The notes: generated by a model not told the origin, from the sequence alone. DNA of 15,026 nt from Xanthobacteraceae bacterium (GCA_030039105.1 JASHQO010000526.1:1-15026); one strand, 5' to 3'. Positions 1 through 7,295 are shown, counted from the first letter of the stretch. Numbers and translations are program-made.

Positions 1-785
1 CCGAGCCGCCCGCCGGTCTCGGCCACGCGGACATAACGCGCCGGTCCGCCGGTACGGTAGTCGATGTCGTCGAGGCTGAATCGCTCCGCGAGCCGCGCCC
101 GCACCATCGACAGCGGCAGGTATTGGTCGAGCCGGCCTTCGCCGATCTCGCCGAGCGGCATGACCTCGATCAGGGTCAAATCCATGCCGCGGCCGTGGGC
201 CCATTCGATCAGGCGCGGGAATTCGTCGTCGTTGACGCCTTTGAGCGCCACCGTATTGATCTTGATCCTCAGCCCCGCGGCCTGCGCGGCATCGATACCG
301 GCCAGCACCTGGTCCAGCGCGCCCCAGCGGGTGATAGCGCGAAATTTGCCGGCGTCGAGCGTATCGAGTGAGACGTTGATGCGCCGCACGCCCGCTGCGT
401 TGATGTCTCTGGCATATTTGGCGAGCTGTGAGCCGTTGGTGGTCAGCGTGAGCTCGTCGAGGTCGCCGGAGCCGAGGTGCCGCGACAGCGAACTGACCAG
501 GGTCATGATGCCGCGGCGGACCAGCGGCTCGCCGCCGGTGAGGCGAAGTTTCCGCACGCCGCGCGCGACGAAGGCGGAACATAGCCGGTCGAGCTCTTCG
601 AGGCTGAGAACGTCGGCCTTGGGCAGGAACGACATGTTCTCCGCCATGCAGTAGACGCAGCGAAAATCGCAGCGGTCGGTCACCGAGACGCGCAAATAGG
701 TGATGTCGCGGCCGAACGGATCGACCAGCAACGGGCGCCCGGCAGCGCCGTCAAAATTCCGCGTCTCTGTAACGGTCTTGGTCAT
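1..785 (-). CDS. moaA: GTP 3',8-cyclase MoaA, 3' end outside window
   Basis: Radical-SAM enzyme that, with MoaC, converts GTP to cyclic pyranopterin monophosphate, the first step of molybdenum cofactor synthesis in the cytoplasm. Translating the reverse strand gives about 261 residues. The radical-SAM cluster motif CDFRCVYC is at residues 39-46 (C39, C43, C46), LTGGEPLVRR at about 82-91, and the family stretches TTNGSQLA, RINVSLDTLD and INTVALKGVNDDE follow. The C-terminal second cluster and GG end lie beyond the left edge. The start is uncertain. The ATG at 785 is used here, but the frame stays open upstream with ATG at 809 and GTG at 815. The only good ribosome-binding sequence (GGAGG, 833-837 on the complement) is 17-23 bases from those upstream starts. 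It follows the lipoprotein gene on the same strand after a 157-bp gap. Identity is certain from the motifs; only the N-terminus is open. Confidence 0.96.
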   Translation of the reverse strand, partial: MTKTVTETRNFDGAAGRPLLVDPFGRDITYLRVSVTDRCDFRCVYCMAENMSFLPKADVLSLEELDRLCSAFVARGVRKLRLTGGEPLVRRGIMTLVSSLSRHLGSGDLDELTLTTNGSQLAKYARDINAAGVRRINVSLDTLDAGKFRAITRWGALDQVLAGIDAAQAAGLRIKINTVALKGVNDDEFPRLIEWAHGRGMDLTLIEVMPLGEIGEGRLDQYLPLSMVRARLAERFSLDDIDYRTGGPARYVRVAETGGRL

Positions 786-844
786 GCTGCTCGCTGCCAC
801 GCGGCCCATCGGCACGCGTTTCGGCGCCGTTTCCTCCACCCGAC

Positions 845-865
845 AAACCGGCGTCTCACCGGCTT
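845..865 (-). terminator. small hairpin between lipoprotein gene and moaA
   Basis: On the minus strand AAGCCGG (865-859) can pair with CCGGTTT (851-845) around a 7-base loop, giving seven pairs with one G-U. Only a short T run follows. It lies after the lipoprotein gene and ahead of moaA, so it could be a weak intrinsic terminator or a leader hairpin of moaA. It does not resemble the known Moco riboswitch. Confidence 0.3.
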
Positions 866-942
866 TAGATAGTCGTGGATTGTGCCGGATAAAAGCCTGA
901 CGGTCCAGGACGGTTAGTCGCGACAGGCGGAAGGGAACACGG

Positions 943-1443
943 TCAGCGCTGCGGCGGAGGCGGCGGGAACGGCGAAGTCTGGTCACCCGGCTCGGGTGGC
1001 GCCGCCGGCGCTGCGGCGGGCTTGCGCGGCCGCGGGTGCTTGGGCGGCGGCTTTTTCAGGCGCGGCGGCGGCCCGGCCGGTTGCAGCACCACGGCGACCG
1101 GATTGGGCTGGATGTCGGGTGGCGGGCTCTCGAACATGGAATGCTCGGGAGTTCGGATGCTGACTTGGACCGTCTGCGGCAAATAGCCGATTTTGGTGAA
1201 CGACACCGCTTGGCTCTCCGGCGGCACGTTGAGCGAGCAGGGGGTTTGGCAGGTCTGGCCTTGGGCCGTGCGCACGTCGGCGCCCGGCGGGTCGGACTCG
1301 AACTGTAAGGTCTGCGGCGGCGGCGGTGACGACTTTAGTGACATCCAGTCGGGCATCGACAGCGACCCGCCCGAGCAGCCGGCTAACATCGCGGCGCCCA
1401 ATGCGATGAGCGCAGGTGTGACGTTAAGTCGTACGCGCGACAT
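943..1443 (-). CDS. proline-rich lipoprotein with PEGA-like domain
   Basis: Predicted lipoprotein of 166 residues, function unknown. A signal sequence ends in a lipobox LAGC with the lipidated Cys at 23; Ser at +2 suggests outer-membrane sorting. Residues about 45-98 resemble a PEGA domain: a strand start, PPGADV at 52-57, a TP turn at 67-68, and GYLPQTVQV at 86-94. C65 and C69 could form a disulfide. The tail from about residue 125 is proline-rich and basic (Lys/Arg/Pro repeats, then six prolines), possibly to lie along or contact the cell wall; that is inference. ATG 1443 is chosen because GGAAGGG lies just upstream and the lipobox then has the right spacing. The frame stays open further upstream to 1632, but that part does not look coding. 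It is between gph and moaA on the same strand, and neither neighbour explains its role. Confidence 0.8.
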   Translation of the reverse strand: MSRVRLNVTPALIALGAAMLAGCSGGSLSMPDWMSLKSSPPPPQTLQFESDPPGADVRTAQGQTCQTPCSLNVPPESQAVSFTKIGYLPQTVQVSIRTPEHSMFESPPPDIQPNPVAVVLQPAGPPPRLKKPPPKHPRPRKPAAAPAAPPEPGDQTSPFPPPPPQR

Positions 1444-1668
1444 GACCCTTCCCGTCCCTGGCGCGAACCTAGGCCCGCTATTTGCTTTGGTAAAGGCCGT
1501 TCGTGCCAAATGGAGCTCCGGTGGGCCCGCGCTCTTTGCGACCGTGGCGCGCGCTTCCTTGTTCACGAGGCGTCGAAGAAAGCCATTAAATATTATCGAC
1601 TTATGGGCCGAGATCGGTCGCAAAGCTCGCATTCTGACGGCAGCCAGTCAGTAGCGAATCAATGAAGA

Positions 1669-2361
1669 TCAACCCGTGCTGGATTGGGTCAACGGCCGCC
1701 GGCTCATAAGCGCCGCGATTGCAGCCGGCAACTCGTCGTAGCGGCTGATAATGCAATCCGGCTGCAATGTCGCGATGGGGACTACAGTATAGCCGAAATC
1801 GACCGCAATCACCGGCACGTTGGCGGCGCGGGCCATGCTTATGTCGGTGCCTGAATCGCCGATCATCATGGCGGCAGAAGGCTCACCGCCGGCGCGCCGG
1901 ACGGTCTGTTGGAAAATCTCCGGGTCGGGCTTCATCACACCGAACGTGTCCGCACCGCAAATGGCGGCAAAGCGCCGGCTCAAATTCAGCGTATCGAGAA
2001 GCCGTCGCGACAGCCACTCGAGCTTGTTGGTGCACACCGCCAGGCGGTGGCCTTCGGATGCCAGGCGATCAAGCGTTGCTTCGAGTTGCGGATAGGGCCG
2101 CGAACGATCGGCGATATGTTGGGCGTAGTGCTCGATATAGGCGGCGTAAATCTGCTCCATCTCGGCTGTGGTGACGGCGCGGCCTTCCTCGGCGAGCGCG
2201 CGCTCCAGCATGGTGCGCGAGCCGCCGCCGATCATCCGCCGCGCCGTTTCGAACGGAATGCGCGGCAGGCCCTCGCGGGCCAGGATCAGGTCGAGCGTGT
2301 CGATGAGGTCTGGCGCCGTATCGATCAGCGTGCCGTCGAGGTCGAAGACGATAGTGAGCAT
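1669..2361 (-). CDS. gph: HAD hydrolase, phosphoglycolate phosphatase type
   Basis: Cytoplasmic HAD-superfamily phosphatase of 230 residues, the usual length for Gph, which hydrolyses 2-phosphoglycolate formed by RuBisCO oxygenation or DNA repair. Motif I is DLDGT with nucleophile D7 and acid D9. The helical cap follows at about 15-85. Motif II is VCTNK, motif III has the lysine of GVMKPDPEIF, and motif IV is GDSGTD at 168-173. The GGGSRTMLERAL stretch in the cap is typical of Gph. Related HADs such as pyrophosphatase PpaX or pyridoxal phosphatases share these motifs, so the exact substrate is inferred. It starts at ATG 2361, divergent from the exported-protein gene at 2470, and has 225 bp of non-coding DNA after it. 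Confidence 0.88.
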   Translation of the reverse strand: MLTIVFDLDGTLIDTAPDLIDTLDLILAREGLPRIPFETARRMIGGGSRTMLERALAEEGRAVTTAEMEQIYAAYIEHYAQHIADRSRPYPQLEATLDRLASEGHRLAVCTNKLEWLSRRLLDTLNLSRRFAAICGADTFGVMKPDPEIFQQTVRRAGGEPSAAMMIGDSGTDISMARAANVPVIAVDFGYTVVPIATLQPDCIISRYDELPAAIAALMSRRPLTQSSTG

Positions 2362-2440
2362 GGCTTTCGCCTAGCTGGCCGAGCGCCGCGACGCAAGCAG
2401 CTTCGTGACTTCGCCCGGCCGTCCTGTTACCAACAATTAG

Positions 2441-2470
2441 GGGGGTAAAGTTCGACGGGGCGGGGGTAAA
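2441..2470 (+). repeat. direct repeat GGGGGTAAA, two copies 21 bp apart
   Basis: GGGGGTAAA occurs exactly at 2441-2449 and 2462-2470. The second copy runs into the ATG at 2470 and supplies its ribosome-binding purines. The spacing is two helical turns, so this may be a regulator site or a duplicated leader segment. The sequence alone cannot decide. Confidence 0.4.
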
Positions 2471-2988
2471 TGACTGCGAAACTCCGGATTGGCGCGGCGG
2501 TATTGTCCGCCACCTGCGTCGCGGCGGCACTTGCGCATGCCGAGGTCAAAGTCACGGCCGCGGCCGGCGGCTGGGAAGCATTCGGCGGCACAACTTCGAA
2601 CGGCACGCCGGTGTGCGGCATATCCAAGGACTTGAAGGAAAAATACTTCAGCGTGAAGCTGTTTTCCGGCAGGGATACCGTCACCGTCCAGCTTTCCGAT
2701 AAGGATTGGAATCTGGAGAAGGGCATCAAATACGACATCACCATGCGGTTCGACCAAAACAAGGTATGGCGTGCGACCGGTGTCGGCTTTTTGTTTAACG
2801 ACGGCGATCCCGGCATGGAATATACTATCCGGCGGCAAGAGCTCGGCGAGTTCACCAGGGAATTCGGCAATAGCTCCGGTCTCGTGCTGCATCTCGCCAA
2901 GCCCGGCCTGCAAGATTGGACCATCGACCTCACCGGCGTGAAGGACGTGAAGACCGCATTCGAGACCTGCAGCAACGACCTTAAGTGA
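2470..2988 (+). CDS. exported protein of unknown function, 172 aa
   Basis: I do not recognise a named family with certainty. Residues 1-24 form a Sec signal peptide with a positive start, a hydrophobic core and AHA cleavage before E25, so the protein should be periplasmic. The mature part is about 148 residues with alternating hydrophobic strand-like segments. It opens with a GGWEAFGGTT stretch (33-42), followed by a cysteine in PVCG (C49), and closes with FETCSNDLK (C167). The two mature cysteines at opposite ends suggest one disulfide. The layout is reminiscent of small exported beta-rich proteins common in Rhizobiales, such as the IalB type, but the match is by general look only. The ATG at 2470 has GGGGG five bases upstream. 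Its stop lies four bases before the rpiA ATG, so the two are probably cotranscribed, which need not mean a shared function. Confidence 0.82.
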   Translation: MTAKLRIGAAVLSATCVAAALAHAEVKVTAAAGGWEAFGGTTSNGTPVCGISKDLKEKYFSVKLFSGRDTVTVQLSDKDWNLEKGIKYDITMRFDQNKVWRATGVGFLFNDGDPGMEYTIRRQELGEFTREFGNSSGLVLHLAKPGLQDWTIDLTGVKDVKTAFETCSNDLK

Positions 2989-2992
2989 GGCC

Positions 2993-3691
2993 ATGGACGT
3001 CGAGGCGCAAAAACGTGCCGCCGCCGCCCGCGCCCTGGACTTCGTGCGGCCGGGCATGCGGCTTGGGCTCGGGACCGGCTCGACGGCCAAGCATTTTGTC
3101 GAGCTGCTTGCCGAGCGCGTGCGCATGGGTTTCGACATTGTCGCGGTGCCGACCTCGGAAGCGACGCGGGCACTGGCGGAGAAGCTAGGCATCGGGCTAA
3201 CCACCCTCGACGAGACGCCGACGCTCGATCTGACCGTGGATGGCGCCGACGAGATCGGCCCGGATCTGACCCTGATCAAGGGCGGCGGCGGCGCACTCCT
3301 TCGCGAGAAGATCGTGGCCGCAGCATCGGCGCAGATGGTCGTCATCGCCGATCGCTCGAAATTGGTCGAAGGAATTGGCCGCTTCCCGCTGCCGATCGAG
3401 ATTACGCCCTTTGGTGCTGCGGCGACCCGCCGCGCGGTGGAGGCGGTGACCGCAGGCGTCGGTTGCCCGGGGCCGGCCGTACTCCGCAAGGCCGCAAACG
3501 GCCACGCTTTCGTCACGGATGGCGGGCACTGGGTGCTCGACGCCAAATTACAGCACATTGCCGATCCGCCGACCCTGGCGGCTCGGCTTGCCGCGATCCC
3601 CGGCGTCATGGAGCACGGCTTATTCATCGGGCTGACGCGGGTTGCTATTGTGGGCGGGCCGCACGGGGTGCAGCTCATCGAGCGGACGTGA
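2993..3691 (+). CDS. rpiA: ribose-5-phosphate isomerase A
   Basis: Interconverts ribose 5-phosphate and ribulose 5-phosphate in the non-oxidative pentose phosphate pathway (cytoplasm). It has 232 residues, the normal size for RpiA. Phosphate-binding GLGTGSTAKHF is at 25-35 and TSEAT at 54-58. Active-site DGADEI is at 83-88 (D83, D86), KGGGGAL at 96-102 (K96), and E105 follows. These correspond by spacing to Asp81, Asp84, Lys94 and Glu103 of the E. coli enzyme. The C-terminus ends with the family pattern GVMEHGLFIGL. The start ATG has GTGAGG just upstream, overlapping the previous gene's stop. The DUF2059 gene follows after 31 bp and then gor, so rpiA probably heads or belongs to a small operon. 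Confidence 0.97.
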   Translation: MDVEAQKRAAAARALDFVRPGMRLGLGTGSTAKHFVELLAERVRMGFDIVAVPTSEATRALAEKLGIGLTTLDETPTLDLTVDGADEIGPDLTLIKGGGGALLREKIVAAASAQMVVIADRSKLVEGIGRFPLPIEITPFGAAATRRAVEAVTAGVGCPGPAVLRKAANGHAFVTDGGHWVLDAKLQHIADPPTLAARLAAIPGVMEHGLFIGLTRVAIVGGPHGVQLIERT

Positions 3692-3722
3692 TCTCGCTCA
3701 AGGAACGGAAGGGAGTGGATCT

Positions 3723-4250
3723 ATGATCGTCGGTTTGTCACTGCGCCGCGCCATGGCGGCGATGATCGCGCTCATCGCGCTCGGTCTGGTCGCGCCGGCG
3801 CGAGCCCAGGATGTGCCCCCGCCACCGCAAGTGTCGCCTGCCCAACTCCTGCTCGCCAAGCAGATCGTCCAGATCAAGGGCGTCAACGCCATGCTCGCCC
3901 CGCTCATTCGCGGCGTGGTGCAGAAGACCAAGGATTCGGTCCTGCAGACCAACATCATGTGGGCCAAGGACCTCAATGAGATCGCGCTCAATATCGAAAA
4001 AGAGTACCAGCCGCGCTCGGTGGAGTTGGTCGACGCCTCGGCGCGCTACTATGCCAGCCATTTCACCGAAGCCGAGCTCAAGCAGCTACTGACGTTCTAT
4101 CAGTCGCCGGTCGGCCAGAAGATGATTGTTGAGGAGCCCAAGGCGCTCGACGAGACCATGGCCTTTGCCGGCAGTTGGGGCGACGACCTTTCCGTTGACG
4201 TGATGAATAAGCTGCGCGCCGAAATGAAGAAGCGCGGCCACGATATGTGA
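3723..4250 (+). CDS. exported DUF2059 domain protein
   Basis: Predicted periplasmic protein of 175 residues, function unknown. An N-terminal signal peptide has an RR pair at 8-9, a hydrophobic core and ARA cleavage before Q29. The mature part is almost wholly helical. The DUF2059 signature is visible around residues 90-135: ELVDASARYYASHFTEAEL, then TFYQSPVGQKM at 124-134 with the invariant SPxG turn. There are no cysteines and no obvious catalytic residues. ATG 3723 is chosen because AAGGGAG lies upstream and a signal peptide begins directly; the frame is open back to 3642 inside rpiA, which would bury the signal. It sits 31 bp after rpiA, and a single base separates its stop from the gor ATG, so translation with gor is probably coupled. 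The link to gor is positional only. Confidence 0.87.
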   Translation: MIVGLSLRRAMAAMIALIALGLVAPARAQDVPPPPQVSPAQLLLAKQIVQIKGVNAMLAPLIRGVVQKTKDSVLQTNIMWAKDLNEIALNIEKEYQPRSVELVDASARYYASHFTEAELKQLLTFYQSPVGQKMIVEEPKALDETMAFAGSWGDDLSVDVMNKLRAEMKKRGHDM

Positions 4251-4251
4251 C

Positions 4252-5634
4252 ATGTCCGATTTCGACGTCGATCTTTTCGTCATTGGCGGCGGCTCCGGCG
4301 GCGTGCGCGCGGCGCGCATCGCCGCGCAGCATGGCGCGCGCGTGGCGCTTGCCGAAGAGTATCGGCTCGGCGGCACCTGCGTGATCCGCGGCTGCGTGCC
4401 GAAGAAGCTCCTGGTCTATGCCTCGCGCTTTCACGGCGATTTCGAGGATGCCGCCGGTTTCGGCTGGAGCGTGCCGCACGCCAAATTCGACTGGAAGACA
4501 CTGATCGCCAACAAGGACAAGGAGATCGCGCGGCTCGAGACGGTCTACGGCTCGCTCTTGGAAAAGTCCGCCGTCAAAGTTTTCAAGAGCCGTGCTACCC
4601 TGGTCGACGGCCACACCGTGCAGATCGCGGGCGGCGATCGCGTTCGCGCCGCCTATGTCCTGGTCTCGACCGGCGGCACGCCGAGCTACGGCGACAAGAT
4701 TCCCGGCATCGAGCACGCCATCTCGTCCAACGAGGCGTTCCATCTGACCGAATTTCCGCACCGCATCGTGATCCAAGGCGGCGGCTATATTGCCATCGAG
4801 TTCGCCGGCATCTTCGCCGGCCTCGGGTCGCAAGTGACGGTGGTCTATCGCGGCGAAACTATCCTGCGCGGGTTCGACGATGAGGTCCGCCAGCACGTGC
4901 GCATGGAAATGGAGAAGCACGGCATCAGGGTAGTCACCGGCCGGACCATCACGGCGATCGAGCACAGCACCTCGCATTATTTGGCGAAGCTCTCCGACGG
5001 CAATCATATTCCCGCCGACAAGGTGATGTTCGCCACCGGCCGCGTGCCCAACGTCGCCAAGCTCGGCCTCGCGGAAGCCGGTGTCGAGATCGCCAAAAAC
5101 GGCGGCGTCGCCGTCGACGAATACTCGCGCACGACGGTGTCGAGCGTTTACGCGGTCGGCGACGTGACCAACCGCGTCAATCTCACGCCGGTTGCGATCC
5201 GCGAGGGTCATGCCTTCGCCGACTCCGTGTTCGGCGGCAAGCCGACCATCGTCGATCATGCCAACGTGCCGACGGCGGTGTTCTCCGAGCCGGAGGTCGG
5301 CGTCGTCGGCTTGACCGAGGCACAGGCGCGGGCGCGGCTGGCGCAGACCGATATCTACAAATCGATGTTTCGGCCATTGAAGGCAACGCTGTCCGGCCGC
5401 GACACGACAGTGCTTTTGAAGCTGATCGTTGACGGCCAGACCGACCGGGTGGTCGGCTGCCATATCGTCGGTGAGGGCGCCGCCGAAATGGTCCAGCTCG
5501 CCGCCGTGGCAGTGAAAATGCGCGCCACCAAGGCCGACTTCGACGCCACCATGGCGCTGCACCCGACCATTGCCGAGGAACTGGTGACCATGCGCACGCG
5601 CAGCGCCAGCTACGCCCGGGAAGCCGCGGAATAG
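4252..5634 (+). CDS. gor: glutathione-disulfide reductase
   Basis: FAD flavoenzyme that reduces glutathione disulfide with NADPH in the cytoplasm. It has 460 residues, close to E. coli Gor. FAD-binding GGGSGG is at 12-17, and the redox pair C43/C48 sits in GGTCVIRGCVPKK. The NADPH domain has GGGYIA at 176-181, with R200 and R206 six residues apart, as in the enzymes that bind the 2'-phosphate of NADPH. The second FAD motif YAVGD follows, and the interface catalytic pair H437/E442 lies in HPTIAEEL. All key residues are present. Other members of the family (mercuric or lipoamide reductases) fit less well because of the two arginines and the TCVIRGCVPKK form. It begins one base after the DUF2059 stop. 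The supply of NADPH by the pentose phosphate pathway gives a plausible reason for the rpiA neighbourhood. Confidence 0.95.
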   Translation: MSDFDVDLFVIGGGSGGVRAARIAAQHGARVALAEEYRLGGTCVIRGCVPKKLLVYASRFHGDFEDAAGFGWSVPHAKFDWKTLIANKDKEIARLETVYGSLLEKSAVKVFKSRATLVDGHTVQIAGGDRVRAAYVLVSTGGTPSYGDKIPGIEHAISSNEAFHLTEFPHRIVIQGGGYIAIEFAGIFAGLGSQVTVVYRGETILRGFDDEVRQHVRMEMEKHGIRVVTGRTITAIEHSTSHYLAKLSDGNHIPADKVMFATGRVPNVAKLGLAEAGVEIAKNGGVAVDEYSRTTVSSVYAVGDVTNRVNLTPVAIREGHAFADSVFGGKPTIVDHANVPTAVFSEPEVGVVGLTEAQARARLAQTDIYKSMFRPLKATLSGRDTTVLLKLIVDGQTDRVVGCHIVGEGAAEMVQLAAVAVKMRATKADFDATMALHPTIAEELVTMRTRSASYAREAAE

Positions 5635-5656
5635 GTTGATTCTGCTGCTAAATCAT

Positions 5657-5707
5657 TGGGCTGTCGCGTCCAAGATGCGACGTGTATAAAGCTGCCGACA
5701 CAGCCCA
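5657..5707 (+). terminator. inverted repeat after gor
   Basis: TGGGCTGT (5657-5664) and ACAGCCCA (5700-5707) are perfect 8-bp complements around a 35-base loop, which itself holds GTCGC/GCGAC (5663-5667, 5677-5681). It begins 22 bp after the gor stop. No T-run follows, so a factor-independent terminator is doubtful; it may stabilise the 3' end of the gor message. Confidence 0.35.
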
Positions 5708-5711
5708 TTGA

Positions 5712-5775
5712 CCGTCATCCTGAGACGCCAGCGGAACGAGCCTCGGAAGGCCGTTTGGCGACGTCAGGGTGACGG
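5712..5775. repeat. palindromic intergenic repeat (Rhizobiales-type) before aroG
   Basis: CCGTCATCCTGA (5712-5723) and TCAGGGTGACGG (5764-5775) are inverted copies matching at 11 of 12 bases. Inside, GACGCCA/TGGCGAC (one mismatch) and GCCT/AGGC extend the fold, so the whole 64 bp can form one long hairpin. The GTCATCCTGAG...CCTCGGAAGG wording resembles a dispersed palindromic repeat that I know from intergenic regions of Bradyrhizobium-type genomes. Copy number here cannot be tested with one window. It ends 16 bp before the aroG ATG. Confidence 0.55.
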
Positions 5776-5791
5776 AACTGGAGTGAGTGCG

Positions 5792-7195
5792 ATGTCCATG
5801 CGACCGAACATGGCGAAGTGGAGCCCGGATTCATGGCGCGCCAAGCCGCGCCTGCAGATGCCGGATTATCCGGACGCGAAGGCGCTGGCCGATGTCGAGG
5901 CGCAGCTTGCGACCTTTCCGCCGCTGGTTTTCGCCGGCGAGGCGCGCAATCTAAAGAAGGCCCTGGCCCAGGTCGCGGCCGGCAACATGTTCCTGCTCCA
6001 GGGCGGCGATTGCGCCGAGAGCTTTGCCGAGCACGGCGCCAACAACATCCGCGATTTCTTCCGGTTGTTCCTGCAGATGGCGGTGGTGCTGACCTACGCG
6101 GCGGCGTCACCGGTGGTGAAGGTCGGCCGCGTCGCCGGCCAGTTTGCCAAGCCCCGCACCTCGCCCACGGAAAAGCGCGGCGGCGTCGAGCTGCCGGTCT
6201 ATCGCGGCGACATCGTCAACGGCACCGAGTTCACGCCCGAGGCGCGCACGCCTGATCCGCGCCGGCAACTGGAGGCCTATCGGCAATCGGCGGCGACGCT
6301 CAATCTCTTGCGCGCCTTCTCCACGGGCGGCTATGCCAACCTGGCCAACGCCCATCAATGGATGCTGAGCTTCGTCAAGGATAGCCCGCAGTCGAAGCGC
6401 TATCAGGAGCTTGCCGGCCATCTCACCGCGGCGCTCGACTTCATGCGCGCCTGCGGCATCGACCCGGAAGTGCATCCGGAAATGCGCACCACCGGCTTCT
6501 TCACCAGCCACGAGGCACTGCTGCTCGGCTACGAGCAGGCCTTTACGCGCATCGATTCTACGACCGGCGACTGGTACTGCACCTCGGGCCACATGGTGTG
6601 GATCGGCGACCGCACCCGGCAGGCCGATCATGCCCATGTCGAATATTGCCGCGGCATCAAAAATCCGCTCGGGCTGAAGACCGGGCCGTCGCAGAAGCCG
6701 GAAGAGCTTTTGCGCATCATGGACATCCTCGATCCGGATAACGAGCCGGGCCGGCTCACCTTGATTTGCCGCGTCGGCGCCGACAAAGCCGCCGATCTGC
6801 TGCCGCCATTGGTGCGTGCGGTGAAACGCGAGGGCCGCAACGTGGTGTGGTCGTGCGATCCGATGCACGGCAACACCATTACCTCGGTCACCGGCTACAA
6901 GACCCGGCCGTTCGATCAGATCCTCAAAGAGACGCGGACGTTTTTTCAAGTTCTTGCCGCCGAAGGCACCATCGCCGGCGGCGTGCACCTGGAGATGACC
7001 GGCCAGAACGTCACCGAGTGCACCGGCGGCGCCCGCGCTATCAGCGAAGAGGACTTGAACGACCGCTACCACACGGTTTGCGATCCGCGCCTCAATGCCG
7101 AGCAGTCGCTCGACTTGGCGTTCCTGCTTGCCGATCTCCTGAAAACGGAGCGCCAAGGCAAGGCCAAGCCGTTACCTGCCGTGGCGGGGCTATAA
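5792..7195 (+). CDS. aroG: class II (plant-type) DAHP synthase
   Basis: 3-deoxy-D-arabino-heptulosonate 7-phosphate synthase condenses phosphoenolpyruvate and erythrose 4-phosphate, the first step of the shikimate pathway. The product is 467 residues of the type II family (plants, Mycobacterium AroG), not the shorter AroF/G/H of E. coli. Metal ligands can be placed: C74 in GGDCAESF, H359 in CDPMHGNT, E401 in GGVHLEMTGQNVTEC, and D431 in CDPRLN. Their spacing matches the mycobacterial enzyme. YRGDIVNG, GIKNPLGLKTGPSQ and the GGYANL segment are also typical. ATG 5792 is chosen because GGAG lies eight bases upstream (5780-5783) and the protein then begins with the usual WSPDSWR; the frame remains open to a TTG at 5708, but that part is the palindromic repeat. 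The gene is bracketed by repeats at 5712-5775 and 7198-7285. Some genomes call this gene aroF or aroH. Confidence 0.96.
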   Translation: MSMRPNMAKWSPDSWRAKPRLQMPDYPDAKALADVEAQLATFPPLVFAGEARNLKKALAQVAAGNMFLLQGGDCAESFAEHGANNIRDFFRLFLQMAVVLTYAAASPVVKVGRVAGQFAKPRTSPTEKRGGVELPVYRGDIVNGTEFTPEARTPDPRRQLEAYRQSAATLNLLRAFSTGGYANLANAHQWMLSFVKDSPQSKRYQELAGHLTAALDFMRACGIDPEVHPEMRTTGFFTSHEALLLGYEQAFTRIDSTTGDWYCTSGHMVWIGDRTRQADHAHVEYCRGIKNPLGLKTGPSQKPEELLRIMDILDPDNEPGRLTLICRVGADKAADLLPPLVRAVKREGRNVVWSCDPMHGNTITSVTGYKTRPFDQILKETRTFFQVLAAEGTIAGGVHLEMTGQNVTECTGGARAISEEDLNDRYHTVCDPRLNAEQSLDLAFLLADLLKTERQGKAKPLPAVAGL

Positions 7196-7197
7196 CG

Positions 7198-7285
7198 GAC
7201 GACGGAGGACAGATGACGGAGGACGAAAGATGCGAGGCCGACGGTCGTTCTGACATCCGTCCTCCATCGCCCGTCGTCTGTCGTC
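7198..7285. repeat. imperfect palindrome filling the aroG-nadE gap
   Basis: Positions 7198-7224 and 7259-7285 are inverted copies matching at 21 of 27 bases, several of the mismatches becoming G-U pairs in RNA. The left arm also contains the exact direct repeat GACGGAGGAC twice (7201-7210, 7215-7224). The central 34 bases are unpaired. The element takes up nearly the whole 100-bp gap and ends ten bases before the nadE ATG. It resembles GACGGAGGACAGA-type repeats that I associate with Rhizobiales intergenic DNA. It may act as a terminator or processing hairpin between aroG and nadE. Confidence 0.6.
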
Positions 7286-7295
7286 TGCTATCACC

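Noticed and set aside
1444..1632. N-terminal extension of the lipoprotein frame
   Set aside because: Would bury the signal sequence and lipobox; the ATG at 1443 has a good ribosome-binding site.
2437..3678. Open frame of 413 codons on the minus strand opposite the exported gene and rpiA
   Set aside because: Ser/Arg/Pro-rich shadow with no domain; rpiA is unmistakable on the plus strand.
4078..5562. Open frame of 494 codons on the minus strand opposite gor
   Set aside because: Low-complexity, His/Arg/Asp/Gly-rich translation with no family features, as expected opposite a high-GC gene; gor on the other strand has every catalytic residue.
6107..7156. Open frame of 349 codons on the minus strand opposite aroG
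   Set aside because: Shadow of a high-GC gene; no start signal or family motifs.
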